Shown here: piece after piece, positions 43,952 to 52,212 of the stretch
Position numbering within the stretch: position 1 is the stretch's first letter
Layout: each line of letters begins with the position of its first letter
The notes under the pieces: generated by a model
What the model was told of the DNA's origin: nothing
The model's input: the letters and a program-made list of their open reading frames with translations, nothing else
Database searches by the model: none
Program-made: the position numbers and the translations under genes
Assembly (NCBI GenBank): GCA_963732585.1
Contig: CAVSZY010000003.1
Coordinates: 310,001-374,000, forward strand
Reading direction: 5' to 3'
Source: WLMZ01 sp963732585
GTDB lineage: Bacteria > Actinomycetota > Acidimicrobiia > Acidimicrobiales > Ilumatobacteraceae
Length of the DNA: 64,000 nt

Positions 43952-44762
43952 GTCCGGTGGCGATCACCGCCGCAGCAGCGACCACCAGAGCCATCGCCAG
44001 TGCATCGATCCAGCCGATCGGCTGATCGAGCATTGGCCAGGCGATGATCGCCGCCACGGCTGGTTCGGTTCCCATCAGCACGCCGAAGGTGCTCTGCGAC
44101 ACAGTGCGCAGCGCATAGTTCTCCAAGGAGAACGGAATCGCCGCCGAGAACAGCGCGGCGACGGACCCAAGCCACAGCGACCGAACGTTGAACAACGCGC
44201 TCCCGGCAGTCGACAGGGCCAAGGGGGCGACGAGCGCGGCGGCGATCGCCAAACTCAATCCGAGGCCGCCAAATCCGCTGTGCTCAGTGCCGAGGCGACG
44301 GCTCATCATGATGTAGGTGCCCCAGCCGACGCCAGCGAGCAAGGCGAAGGCGACTCCGGCTGGATCGACATCGGTCGAGGTCCAGCCGAAGAGCACGACC
44401 CCGACGAGGGCAAGGGCGACCCCGATCCAGTCTCGTCGGCTCTGTGAGTACCACGCGGCGACGGCCAGGGGGCCGAGGAGTTCGATGGTCACGGCCAAGC
44501 CGAGCGGCAGGCGGTCGATGGCTGCATAGAAGGTAAGGTTCATGCCCGCGAGCACGACGCCGAAGGCGCCGATCGTGCGCCACTGCGATGGTGCGATCGA
44601 GCTCACACGTGGTCGGCTGAGAGCCAAGAGCATGATCGCCGCCAGACCTTGACGGAGAAACACTGCACCTGCCGATCCCACCGTCGGAAACAACCCGCTG
44701 GCCAACGCCGCTCCGAGCTGCACCGAACACACGGCGGCGATGACATGGGGAACGCGACTCAC
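43881..44762 (-). CDS. EamA/DMT-family transporter
   Basis: A 293-residue protein with about ten membrane segments in two EamA repeats (first near residues 10-125, second near 135-265; PLGLAVTIELLGPLAVA and FGVLMGTEPAVAAIIAW are the conserved helix ends). It resembles RhtA-type exporters of amino acids such as threonine/homoserine. The basic C-terminal tail of about 20 residues lies antisense to the end of pfkA. GTG 44762 was chosen with a CACGAT box six bases upstream; a longer frame reaches 44822. Confidence 0.85.
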   Translation of the reverse strand: MSRVPHVIAAVCSVQLGAALASGLFPTVGSAGAVFLRQGLAAIMLLALSRPRVSSIAPSQWRTIGAFGVVLAGMNLTFYAAIDRLPLGLAVTIELLGPLAVAAWYSQSRRDWIGVALALVGVVLFGWTSTDVDPAGVAFALLAGVGWGTYIMMSRRLGTEHSGFGGLGLSLAIAAALVAPLALSTAGSALFNVRSLWLGSVAALFSAAIPFSLENYALRTVSQSTFGVLMGTEPAVAAIIAWPMLDQPIGWIDALAMALVVAAAAVIATGPSTAATAGRTRRLQRRSRYPAPP

Positions 44763-44878
44763 AACCTGATCGTGCCAGCTGGTCGGCTCTTTCGAACAGT
44801 TCGCCGCCACAACACATTGCAAAGCAGTGGTACCGTTCGCTTATCAAGACTTTGTCAAAAGGAGCGCGGAGCGTGGGT

Positions 44879-46593
44879 ATGAAAAAGTTTCGAAGGATCA
44901 TTGGATCGACATTGGCATTGGCGGGAGCGAGTTCGCTCTTCGTGCATGATGCCGGAGCGACGCCACGCACGACCGGACTTCGGGTGCAAATTCTGTCGTT
45001 CAACGACTATCACGGCTACCTCGAGCCCCCGGGAGGCACCGACGCGACGTTGAGTGCGGCGCTAGACCCGGCAGCCAACCAGGTTGGCGGTGGCGAGTAC
45101 CTGGCGACGACGCTGGCCTCGCTTCGTAGCCAGGCTAAGTACTCGGTCACGGCCACGGCAGGCGACCTGATCGGCGGGACGCCGTTCCTGTCCGGTCTGT
45201 TCCACGACGAGCCGTCGGTCGAGTCGTTGGAGGCGATGGGTCTCAACGTCTCCGGCGTCGGCAACCACGAGTTCGACGAAGGACTCACCGAATTGGTGCG
45301 CATGCAATACGGCGGGTGCCACGTCATCGATGGCTGTTACGTGCCTGACGAGCCCTATGACGGGGCATCGTTCCCCTGGCTGGCGGCCAACGTCGTCTAC
45401 AACAAGACCGGCAAGAACGTGCTCGCCCCGTATTGGGTGACCAAGATGGCGGGCAAGTCGGTCGGCTTCATCGGCATGACGCTGGAGGGCACTCCCGAAC
45501 TGGTCGCCCAGGCCGGCATCCGTGGTCTTACCTTCCAAGATGAGGTCGAAGCTGCGGAACGGGCGGCGCAGGCGCTCGACGATCAGGGTGTCAAGGCGAT
45601 CGTCGTCTTGATTCATGAAGGCGGCGTGCAGACCGGCCTCTACAGCGGCTGCGACGGCATTTCCGATCCGATCGCGACGATCGCCGGGTCGATGACCGCC
45701 AAGGTCGACCTGATCGTTTCCGGGCACACGCATCAACCGTACATCTGCAACATTCCCGATCCGGCTGGCAAGCCGCGCATGGTGACCTCGGCCTCGTCGT
45801 TTGGCCGAGTGGTGACCGAGACCTGGTTGAGCCTGCACCGGCGCACCGGCGACGTCATCCGTACGGAAGTGACCTCGACGAATCACCTGGTGGTGCGCAC
45901 GGTCGCCAAGGACCCAACGCAGACGGCAATCATCGCCAAGTGGAAGACGATCGCCGGACCGATCGCCAACCGCGTCGTCGGCACCATCTCCGCTGACATC
46001 ACTCGTTCCGCCAATCGTGACAGCGAATCGGCGTTGGCCAACCTGATCGCCGATGCCCAACTCGAGGCCACCAGCGGCGCGCCAGCGAACGCGCAGATCG
46101 CCCTGATGAACCCGGGCGGTGTGCGTGCCGATCTCGACGCGCGGCGCAAATCAGCGGCGGTGAACAGCCCGGCGAGGTGACCTACGGTGAGTCGTTCACC
46201 GTCCAGCCGTTCGGCAACCTGCTGGTCACGGTGACGATGACCGGGGCACAGGTCGAACAGGCCTTGGAACAGCAGTACATCAGCACCCGCAGTCGCCCAA
46301 CGTTGATCCTTGGTGTCTCTCGAGGTCTGACCTTTGACTACGTCACCAACGGGCCAGAGGGTGATCGAGTGCGCAACATTCAACTGAATGCCGTGGCTCT
46401 CGATCCGGCTGCCAACTATCAGGTGACGGTGAACAACTTCCTGGCCGATGGCGGCGACTCGTTCGCGGCCTTCAAACTGGGCACCAACCGCATCGGTGGC
46501 GGCGACGACCTGGCGGCGTTCAACACCTACCTCGGTGTCCACTCACCTGTGGCCCCACCGGCCACGACCAGGATCAACGAGATCACGCAGTAA
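44879..46593 (+). pseudogene. Secreted 5'-nucleotidase/UshA-like metallophosphoesterase, frameshifted
   Basis: Two frames together encode one exported nucleotidase of about 570 residues. The first (from ATG 44879) has a signal peptide and all metal-binding motifs: SFNDYHGY, AGDLIGG, GNHEFDEG and SGHTHQPY. It stops at 46180. The C-terminal substrate domain continues in another frame: it starts within AAQISGGEQPGEV and continues with TYGESFTVQPFGN to 46593. The break lies near 46139-46145 in a run of GC dinucleotides (GACGCGCGGCGC), most simply a two-base gain or one-base loss. Everything else looks intact, so a sequence error is possible. A GGAG site lies seven bases before the ATG. The end overlaps ethA by 11 bases. 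Confidence 0.85.
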
Positions 46594-48046
46594 CGCCAAA
46601 GTGCATCACCCCGTCGTCGACGGGGTCTTTGGCGAACATGCGTCGATCGACGACATAGTCCTGCGGATTGAGCCACGGTTGCCGGTCGCCCTGCATTGGC
46701 AGGGCGACCAGGCCCCGTTGCAGGTATCCCGCTGAAAAATGATCGATCCATGGCCGCGGACGCATCCCGTAATCGCTCGGTCGCAACTGCGGCACGCAGA
46801 TGGTCGTGCCCGTTCGACGCATGTGTACAAGCATGCGGCACAGATACTGAGCGATCAGATCGGAACGCAACGTCCACGAGGCGTTGACGTAGCCGAACGA
46901 CGATCCGAGGTTCGGTACCCCCGAATAGGCGAAGCCCTTGTAGCTCCACGTCTTCGAAAAATCGATCGGTTGGCCGTCGACGACACAGCTGATGCCGCCA
47001 AGGGTGAGCATCTCGAATCCGGTAGCAGTGACGATGATGTCGGCGTCGAGATGTGCGCCGGAGGCCAGTTCGATGCCCGTTTCGGTGAAGGAGACGATCG
47101 AATCGGTCGCCGCCGTGGCCGCTCCCTTGCGCAGCGCCTTGAACAAGTCGCCGTCGGGCACGAGGCAAAGGCGTTGATCCCACGGGTCATAGCGCGGCGT
47201 GAAATGCGTGTCGACATCGAAGTCGGGTCCGAGCGCAGCGCGCACGCCTGCCAGCAGACGTTGGCGGACCTCCGCCGGATTGCTGCGTGTGCGGCGATAG
47301 ACAAGCTGTTGATAGCGGATGTTCTTCCACCGCGTGATCCTGTAGGCCAGCGACTCGGGCAGGCGGCGGCGCAGTTTGGCGTTGACGGGATCGATGCTCG
47401 GCCGAGCGACGACATAGCTGGGGGAGCGCTGCAGCATGGTCACCTGTGCGCCCTGGTCGGCGAGGGCTGGCACGAGCGTCACCGCGGTTGCTCCCGAACC
47501 GATGATCACCACGCGTTTGCCGTCGACGTCGAGATCATGCGGCCAATGTTGCGGGTGCACGATTGGTCCGGCGAAGCGCTCCCGGCCAGCAAACTCGGGC
47601 GTGTAGCCGCGGTCGTAGCGGTAGTAGCCAGCGCAGACGAAGAGGTAGCCGCAGGTGATCGTCGAGCGCTGATCGCCGCCGGTTGTCAGCTCAACAGTCC
47701 AGCGCGCATCGGCCGATGACCACTCCGCGCTAGTGACGGTGGTGTTGAACTGGACCTTGTCGCGCAGCGCGAACTCGTCGACTGTGTCGTTGAGATAGGC
47801 CAAGATCGCGGGGCCGTCGGCGATTGACTTCTCCGCCTTCCACGGTCGAAAGCTATAGCCGAGGGTGTGCATATCGCTGTCGGAACGCACACCTGGGTAG
47901 CGGAAAAGATCCCAGGTGCCGCCGAGGTCGGGGCGCTGCTCGACGATCAAGAATCGGTGATCTGGGCAGCGCTTCGACAGAAAGTACCCAGCCCCGATCC
48001 CGGAGATTCCGGCGCCGACGACGAGTACATCGAGATGCTGGCCCAC
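46583..48046 (-). CDS. ethA: EthA-like Baeyer-Villiger FAD monooxygenase
   Basis: A 487-residue class B flavoprotein monooxygenase that inserts oxygen next to ketones or oxidises sulfur using FAD and NADPH. The FAD motif GAGISG is at 11-16, the BVMO fingerprint FAGPIVHPQHW near 157-167 and the NADPH motif GSGATA near 183. Similarity to M. tuberculosis EthA is visible along the chain (GGTWDLFRYPGVRSDSDM, NPWDQRLCLVP-like PWDQRLCLVPDGDLF). GTG 48046 was chosen from a TACTGT box eight bases upstream; the frame stays open far upstream into the divergent crotonase. No EthR-type regulator is adjacent. Confidence 0.92.
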   Translation of the reverse strand: MGQHLDVLVVGAGISGIGAGYFLSKRCPDHRFLIVEQRPDLGGTWDLFRYPGVRSDSDMHTLGYSFRPWKAEKSIADGPAILAYLNDTVDEFALRDKVQFNTTVTSAEWSSADARWTVELTTGGDQRSTITCGYLFVCAGYYRYDRGYTPEFAGRERFAGPIVHPQHWPHDLDVDGKRVVIIGSGATAVTLVPALADQGAQVTMLQRSPSYVVARPSIDPVNAKLRRRLPESLAYRITRWKNIRYQQLVYRRTRSNPAEVRQRLLAGVRAALGPDFDVDTHFTPRYDPWDQRLCLVPDGDLFKALRKGAATAATDSIVSFTETGIELASGAHLDADIIVTATGFEMLTLGGISCVVDGQPIDFSKTWSYKGFAYSGVPNLGSSFGYVNASWTLRSDLIAQYLCRMLVHMRRTGTTICVPQLRPSDYGMRPRPWIDHFSAGYLQRGLVALPMQGDRQPWLNPQDYVVDRRMFAKDPVDDGVMHFGVTA

Positions 48047-48054
48047 AACTCGAC

Positions 48055-48060
48055 ACAGTA
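48055..48060 (-). promoter_or_regulatory. -10 hexamer of ethA
   Basis: Minus-strand TACTGT eight bases before GTG 48046. It settles the start of ethA inside a much longer open frame. The gap to the divergent crotonase gene is only 49 bases and contains both promoters. Confidence 0.45.
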
Positions 48061-48083
48061 TCGGCCGTTCGTGATTCGACTGG

Positions 48084-48089
48084 TACCGT
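48084..48089 (+). promoter_or_regulatory. -10 hexamer of the second crotonase gene
   Basis: TACCGT, six bases, then ATG 48096. Leaderless pattern; back-to-back with the ethA promoter. Confidence 0.45.
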
Positions 48090-48095
48090 CGGACG

Positions 48096-48887
48096 ATGAC
48101 AGCACAGCGGCAGTTTGGTGACATTGGCGTCGACCTCGGCGATGACCACGTGGCCACGGTCGAGTTGCAGCGTCCACCGAACAACTCGGTCGACACCGAC
48201 TTGATCCGCTCCCTGGCTGATGCCTTGCTGCACCTCGAATCGGAGCCGTCCTGTCGCGTGATCGTGCTCTGCGGCGCCGGTAAGCACTTTTGCGGCGGTG
48301 CCCATCTCAGCGGCGGTGACGATCCGATCGGCGAGGCCGCCACGCTCGAGCAGAACCCGCTGTATGCCCAAGCGGTGCGGCTCTTCGAGGGCTCGATCCC
48401 GATCATCGCCGCCATACAGGGTGCCGCCGTCGGTGCCGGCTTGGGTCTCGCGCTGGCTGCCGACCTGCGGATCTGTGTTCCCGAGGCACGTTTCGCGGCG
48501 AACTTCGCCCGTCTCGGCTTCCACCCCGGATTTGGGATCAGCGCGACGCTGCCCCGCCTGATCGGCGAGGCGGCGGCGGCTGACTTGATGTACACCGGCC
48601 GACGAATCTCTGGTGAGGAGGCGATGCGCATCGGCTTGTGCGAACGGTTGTCGACCCTCGCTTCGCTGCGTGACGATGCGCATTCGTGGGCTGTGGAGAT
48701 CGCCGGATCGGCACCACTCGCCGTGCGCTCGATTCGTCGCACCTTGCGCAGCGAACTCCCCGCGTTGGTGGAGGCGGCGACGAGGCACGAACATGCCGAG
48801 CAGTTGAAGCTGCGGGCGACGAACGACTATCACGAAGGCGTTGTCGCCTACAGCGAGCGTCGAGCGCCCAACTTTCACGGTGCCTAG
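48096..48887 (+). CDS. Enoyl-CoA hydratase/isomerase family protein (second crotonase)
   Basis: A 263-residue crotonase. Oxyanion-hole segments are GKHFCGGAHLS (near residue 65) and QGAAVGAGLGLALAADLRI (near 107); NFARLGFHPGFG holds the position of the first catalytic acid, which is His/Pro-like here rather than Glu, so hydratase activity is uncertain. Possibly an isomerase or thioesterase-like member. It ends directly against the stop of the convergent membrane protein gene. The divergent ethA may share its pathway. Confidence 0.83.
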   Translation: MTAQRQFGDIGVDLGDDHVATVELQRPPNNSVDTDLIRSLADALLHLESEPSCRVIVLCGAGKHFCGGAHLSGGDDPIGEAATLEQNPLYAQAVRLFEGSIPIIAAIQGAAVGAGLGLALAADLRICVPEARFAANFARLGFHPGFGISATLPRLIGEAAAADLMYTGRRISGEEAMRIGLCERLSTLASLRDDAHSWAVEIAGSAPLAVRSIRRTLRSELPALVEAATRHEHAEQLKLRATNDYHEGVVAYSERRAPNFHGA

Positions 48888-50126
48888 CTAGTCGGACTCC
48901 ACCGGGGTGTTCGTTGTTTGTAGATCGTCAGGGAGCTCGGCGTTCACCGTGCGCCAGGCGTCGGCGACGTCGGTGCCGCCTTCGCGCTCCAAGCACTCGC
49001 CGATTTGATCGACGACGTCGGTCTCAGAGGCGTCGTCGACGTCATCGAAACAGAGCTCTGGGTGCTGGCTGATGAACTCGGAGAGAACTGCTCTCGCCGC
49101 CATCATCTCGGGATCGATCTCGGGCGTCGTGGAAGCGATCTGATCCGGCGCCGGAGCGGTGATCTGCTGGGCGATGCCCATCTCCAGGTAGCGAGTGGTG
49201 ATCGAGGCGTCGATGGTGCCGGCGCCGTCGACGGATGGGTCACCTGGGTACTCACCAACGGCGTCGAGGCGGACCGTTTCCATGCGCCCGTCGAAGACGG
49301 TGACGGTAAGGCCGATCGTCGGTGGCAGATTGCCTTTGCTGCTGGCGATCAGGGCGATCCCGGCGGGAAGTCGGTCCGCTTCGATCGCCTCGATGGCTGC
49401 CGCCGTCACCGTCCCGGCGTAGGTGGTGCGGCCATCGCCAGCAGAGGTTTCGATGACGCCAGTTGCTGTGTTCAGGATCGCCATCATCGTCGAGGGATCA
49501 CCGTTGTCGGCGGTGAGACCAGGAAACCCTTCATCGATAGCCGCCCCGGTTGACGGCATCACCCGCCACAGCGGTTCGGTGCCCATCCGCACGTAGAACG
49601 CGCCGTCGACGAAGCGATAGTCGAGCTGACCGAACGGATCGATCGGGTTCTCCTCCGCGGCTGAATCCTGTATCTCGCCACTGGTCGTCACCGAGAAGTC
49701 GTCGCCACTGAACACAGTGTCGAAGTTGATGAAGCCGGTTGTGGTCGAGCCGTCGCGGACGTCGGAACGGATGTCGATTGCAACCATGACGCGCCCACTG
49801 GCCGCAGCGGCGGTGGCCTCGCCGGCGGCGACCATATCGGCATAGGCGTTGGGGCGTTCGCCGTTCAAGGTCAGCGCACTGGCGACGACGAGGGCGAGCG
49901 CCGCGGCGGCTGCGCCAGCGACAATCGCTGGCCGACGCCACAACGGGCGATGAGCCTGGCCGATTCGGCTGTGGTCGGCCGCAGTGTGTGCACTGGGCGA
50001 TTGCATGGTGATCTCCTCAAACAGGCTGGCCGGAGCGAGGTCGGTGCCGTCGGCGGTCACCTGCTCGCTGGGGTTGAACGGGCGCAGGGCGCGCATCACC
50101 TCAAATGGGTCGAGTGGGGTGCTCAT
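48888..50126 (-). CDS. Single-pass membrane protein, putative partner of the ECF sigma factor
   Basis: A 412-residue protein. About 65 cytoplasmic residues (DPFEVMRALRPFNPSEQ) precede one membrane helix (about 67-86) and a large exported domain of beta character. The position directly after, and overlapping by four bases (ATGA), an ECF sigma gene is where anti-sigma factors lie. It lacks the HxxxCxxC zinc motif of ZAS anti-sigma factors and looks more like the CU044_5270-type proteins found next to such sigma factors in actinobacteria. Role as anti-sigma is an inference from context. Confidence 0.7.
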   Translation of the reverse strand: MSTPLDPFEVMRALRPFNPSEQVTADGTDLAPASLFEEITMQSPSAHTAADHSRIGQAHRPLWRRPAIVAGAAAAALALVVASALTLNGERPNAYADMVAAGEATAAAASGRVMVAIDIRSDVRDGSTTTGFINFDTVFSGDDFSVTTSGEIQDSAAEENPIDPFGQLDYRFVDGAFYVRMGTEPLWRVMPSTGAAIDEGFPGLTADNGDPSTMMAILNTATGVIETSAGDGRTTYAGTVTAAAIEAIEADRLPAGIALIASSKGNLPPTIGLTVTVFDGRMETVRLDAVGEYPGDPSVDGAGTIDASITTRYLEMGIAQQITAPAPDQIASTTPEIDPEMMAARAVLSEFISQHPELCFDDVDDASETDVVDQIGECLEREGGTDVADAWRTVNAELPDDLQTTNTPVESD

Positions 50127-50839
50127 TGCCGTTCCTCCTTCAGTGAGCGTGGACCGTCACCCTCTACGTGTCGCGGCTCGCCGCTTGCTTTCCAGCGGTG
50201 GTCTCTCTGGAGTCTTTCGTGCAGTTTGCTGCGCGTCCGGTGCAGGCGGATCGCCACGGCGTTGACCGAGCAATCGAGGACGACGGCGATCTCGGCGTGG
50301 CTCAACTCCTCCCAGGCGGCCAGTCGAAGGAGCTCCTGATCGTCGGGTTTCAGCGCGTGCACGGCGGCGATGAGAGCGGCAATTTCGTCGTGCCCGAGCG
50401 GTGGTGAGGAGCTGCCCTCGGCCTGTGCTCGTTGCTGCTGGGCGGCCATCTCATGGGCCAAGGTCGTATCGAGCGCGGCGCGAGTGCGCTGCTTGCGGCG
50501 TTGGTTGCGCAACAGATTGCGGGCCACGCCATAGACCCACGGTCTCGCGCCTGCGCCCGGTGGCACCTGGTCGAGACGATGCCAGACGACGGCCATCGTC
50601 TCGGCGACCAGATCGTTGACATCATCGGGAGCGACGCGGCGGCGGCAGTAGGCGCGCACCTCGGGATACAACTCGTCGTAGAGCGGTCGAAAGCGCTCTC
50701 GGCGCCGGGTCAGCGGCTCATTGGCGACCGCGTTGGTTGGGGTGATGTCCGTGGAACGCTCGCTTTCGTTGCCCGGCGCGCCGCTCGTCGGGTCGACCGC
50801 TTTGCCGGTGTTCACAACATTGCCTGCATACCTGTGCAT
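50123..50839 (-). CDS. ECF-type RNA polymerase sigma factor
   Basis: A 238-residue sigma-70 family member with only regions 2 and 4. Region 2 is DELYPEVRAYCRRRV...DDVNDLVAETMAVVWHRL with ARPWVYGVARNLLRNQRRK; region 4 is QELLRLAAWEELSHAEIAVVLDCSVNAVAIRLHRTRSKL. A 45-residue N-terminal extension is probably disordered and the true start could be further in. The C-terminal tail beyond region 4 is about 25 residues. Overlaps the gene of its presumed membrane partner. Divergent from the DUF4032 gene (67-base gap). Confidence 0.9.
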   Translation of the reverse strand: MHRYAGNVVNTGKAVDPTSGAPGNESERSTDITPTNAVANEPLTRRRERFRPLYDELYPEVRAYCRRRVAPDDVNDLVAETMAVVWHRLDQVPPGAGARPWVYGVARNLLRNQRRKQRTRAALDTTLAHEMAAQQQRAQAEGSSSPPLGHDEIAALIAAVHALKPDDQELLRLAAWEELSHAEIAVVLDCSVNAVAIRLHRTRSKLHERLQRDHRWKASGEPRHVEGDGPRSLKEERQ

Positions 50840-50906
50840 GTCGCCAGCGCGTGTTCCCTTTCACATTTTCTTTTTCTGCACGCTCCGTGCGGTAGACAGA
50901 TCGGAT

Positions 50907-52139
50907 ATGACGCTGCGACTGACCACCCGGTTCGGGCACCCAACCTTTGTCGACCTGCCATGGGAGACGCCGTTAGCCGAATGGACCGACCCGCGGCTGG
51001 TGATGCCGGTCAAGGGATTGCATCGCCACGTCGTGGTATTCGTCGCCTTTGGCGACGCGCTCTATGCGCTCAAGGAGTTGCCCGGAGACGTCGCCGCCGA
51101 GGAATACCGCCTGCTGCGCGCCCTCGACGATCGCCATGCTCCCGTCGTCGATGCCGTGGGCACAGTGACGGGACGGACCGATGACGACGGCGATCCGCTC
51201 GACTCGGTGTTGATCACCCGCCATCTCGACTATGCCCTGCCATATCGCGCCCTGTTCCAGAACGGTGCCCGCCAGGAGTTATGGTCGTCGCTGCTCGACT
51301 CGATCGCCCTGCTGCTGGTTCGAATTCACCTCGTCGGGTTCTTTTGGGGTGACATGTCGTTGTCCAATGCCTTGTTCCGACGCGATGCGGGCGCGCTCTC
51401 GGCAACGCTGGTCGACGCCGAGACGGGCGAGCTGCACCCGCAGCTTTCCGCTGGCCAACGCCAACATGACCTGATGATTGCCGAGACCAATGTCGCCGGA
51501 GAACTGCTCGACGTCGCCGTTGGCGGAGGTTGGGAAGACTCGATCGACCCGGCGGCCATCGCCGCCGACCTGATCAGCCGTTATGAGGCGTTGTGGGCTG
51601 AACTGACCCAGGAACAAGTGCTCGGCGGCGACATCGCTCACGCCATCGAAACGCGCATTCGGCGGCTCAACGACCTCGGCTTCGACGTCAGCGAGGTGGT
51701 CGTCGAGGACCGTGAGGGCGGCGCCGTGCTCAAGCTGCGCACCGAGGTCATCGACGCTGGCCATCACCAGCGCGAGCTGTTGGCCTTGACCGGGCTCGAT
51801 GTCCAGGAGAATCAGGCTCGCCGTCTTCTCAACGACATCTGCAGTTTCCGGGCCAGTGTCTCGATGGCCGAGGGCCGCACGCTGAGCATGCATCTCGCTG
51901 CATTTCGCTGGTTGACCGAGATCTTTGACGCCTCGTTGCGCTCGCTGCCGGCCGAGTCGCGCAACAAATTGGAGCCTGCGGAACTCTTCCATCAAATCCT
52001 TGAGCACCGCTGGTACATGTCCGAGCAAGCCGGTTGCGAGGTCAGCACCCAAGACGCGGTAGCGAGCTATACCGCCAGCGTGCTCAATGTTCTTCCCGAC
52101 GAGAGCCGAGCGGTGCTCGAACAGGAATCCATTCTCTAA
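50907..52139 (+). CDS. DUF4032 family kinase-like protein
   Basis: A 410-residue protein. The N-terminal half resembles a small atypical kinase (LPS-kinase-like): a possible ATP lysine in LYALKELPGD (near residue 58), an acidic residue in AAEEYRLLRAL and a catalytic-loop-like FFWGDMSLSNALF (near 147-157) with DAETGE (near 172) as the metal-binding Asp. The C-terminal half is the DUF4032 helical domain. The family is restricted mostly to actinobacteria and has no proven substrate. ATG 50907 was chosen at the family start. The next gene, an ABC permease, follows 73 bases later. Confidence 0.8.
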   Translation: MTLRLTTRFGHPTFVDLPWETPLAEWTDPRLVMPVKGLHRHVVVFVAFGDALYALKELPGDVAAEEYRLLRALDDRHAPVVDAVGTVTGRTDDDGDPLDSVLITRHLDYALPYRALFQNGARQELWSSLLDSIALLLVRIHLVGFFWGDMSLSNALFRRDAGALSATLVDAETGELHPQLSAGQRQHDLMIAETNVAGELLDVAVGGGWEDSIDPAAIAADLISRYEALWAELTQEQVLGGDIAHAIETRIRRLNDLGFDVSEVVVEDREGGAVLKLRTEVIDAGHHQRELLALTGLDVQENQARRLLNDICSFRASVSMAEGRTLSMHLAAFRWLTEIFDASLRSLPAESRNKLEPAELFHQILEHRWYMSEQAGCEVSTQDAVASYTASVLNVLPDESRAVLEQESIL

Positions 52140-52212
52140 TCGTCGTTCTCCGGCCGCCATTCTCGCCTGGCAGTCTCCGGCTGGCGATTTCCGGTGTACT
52201 ACCATCCGCCGA

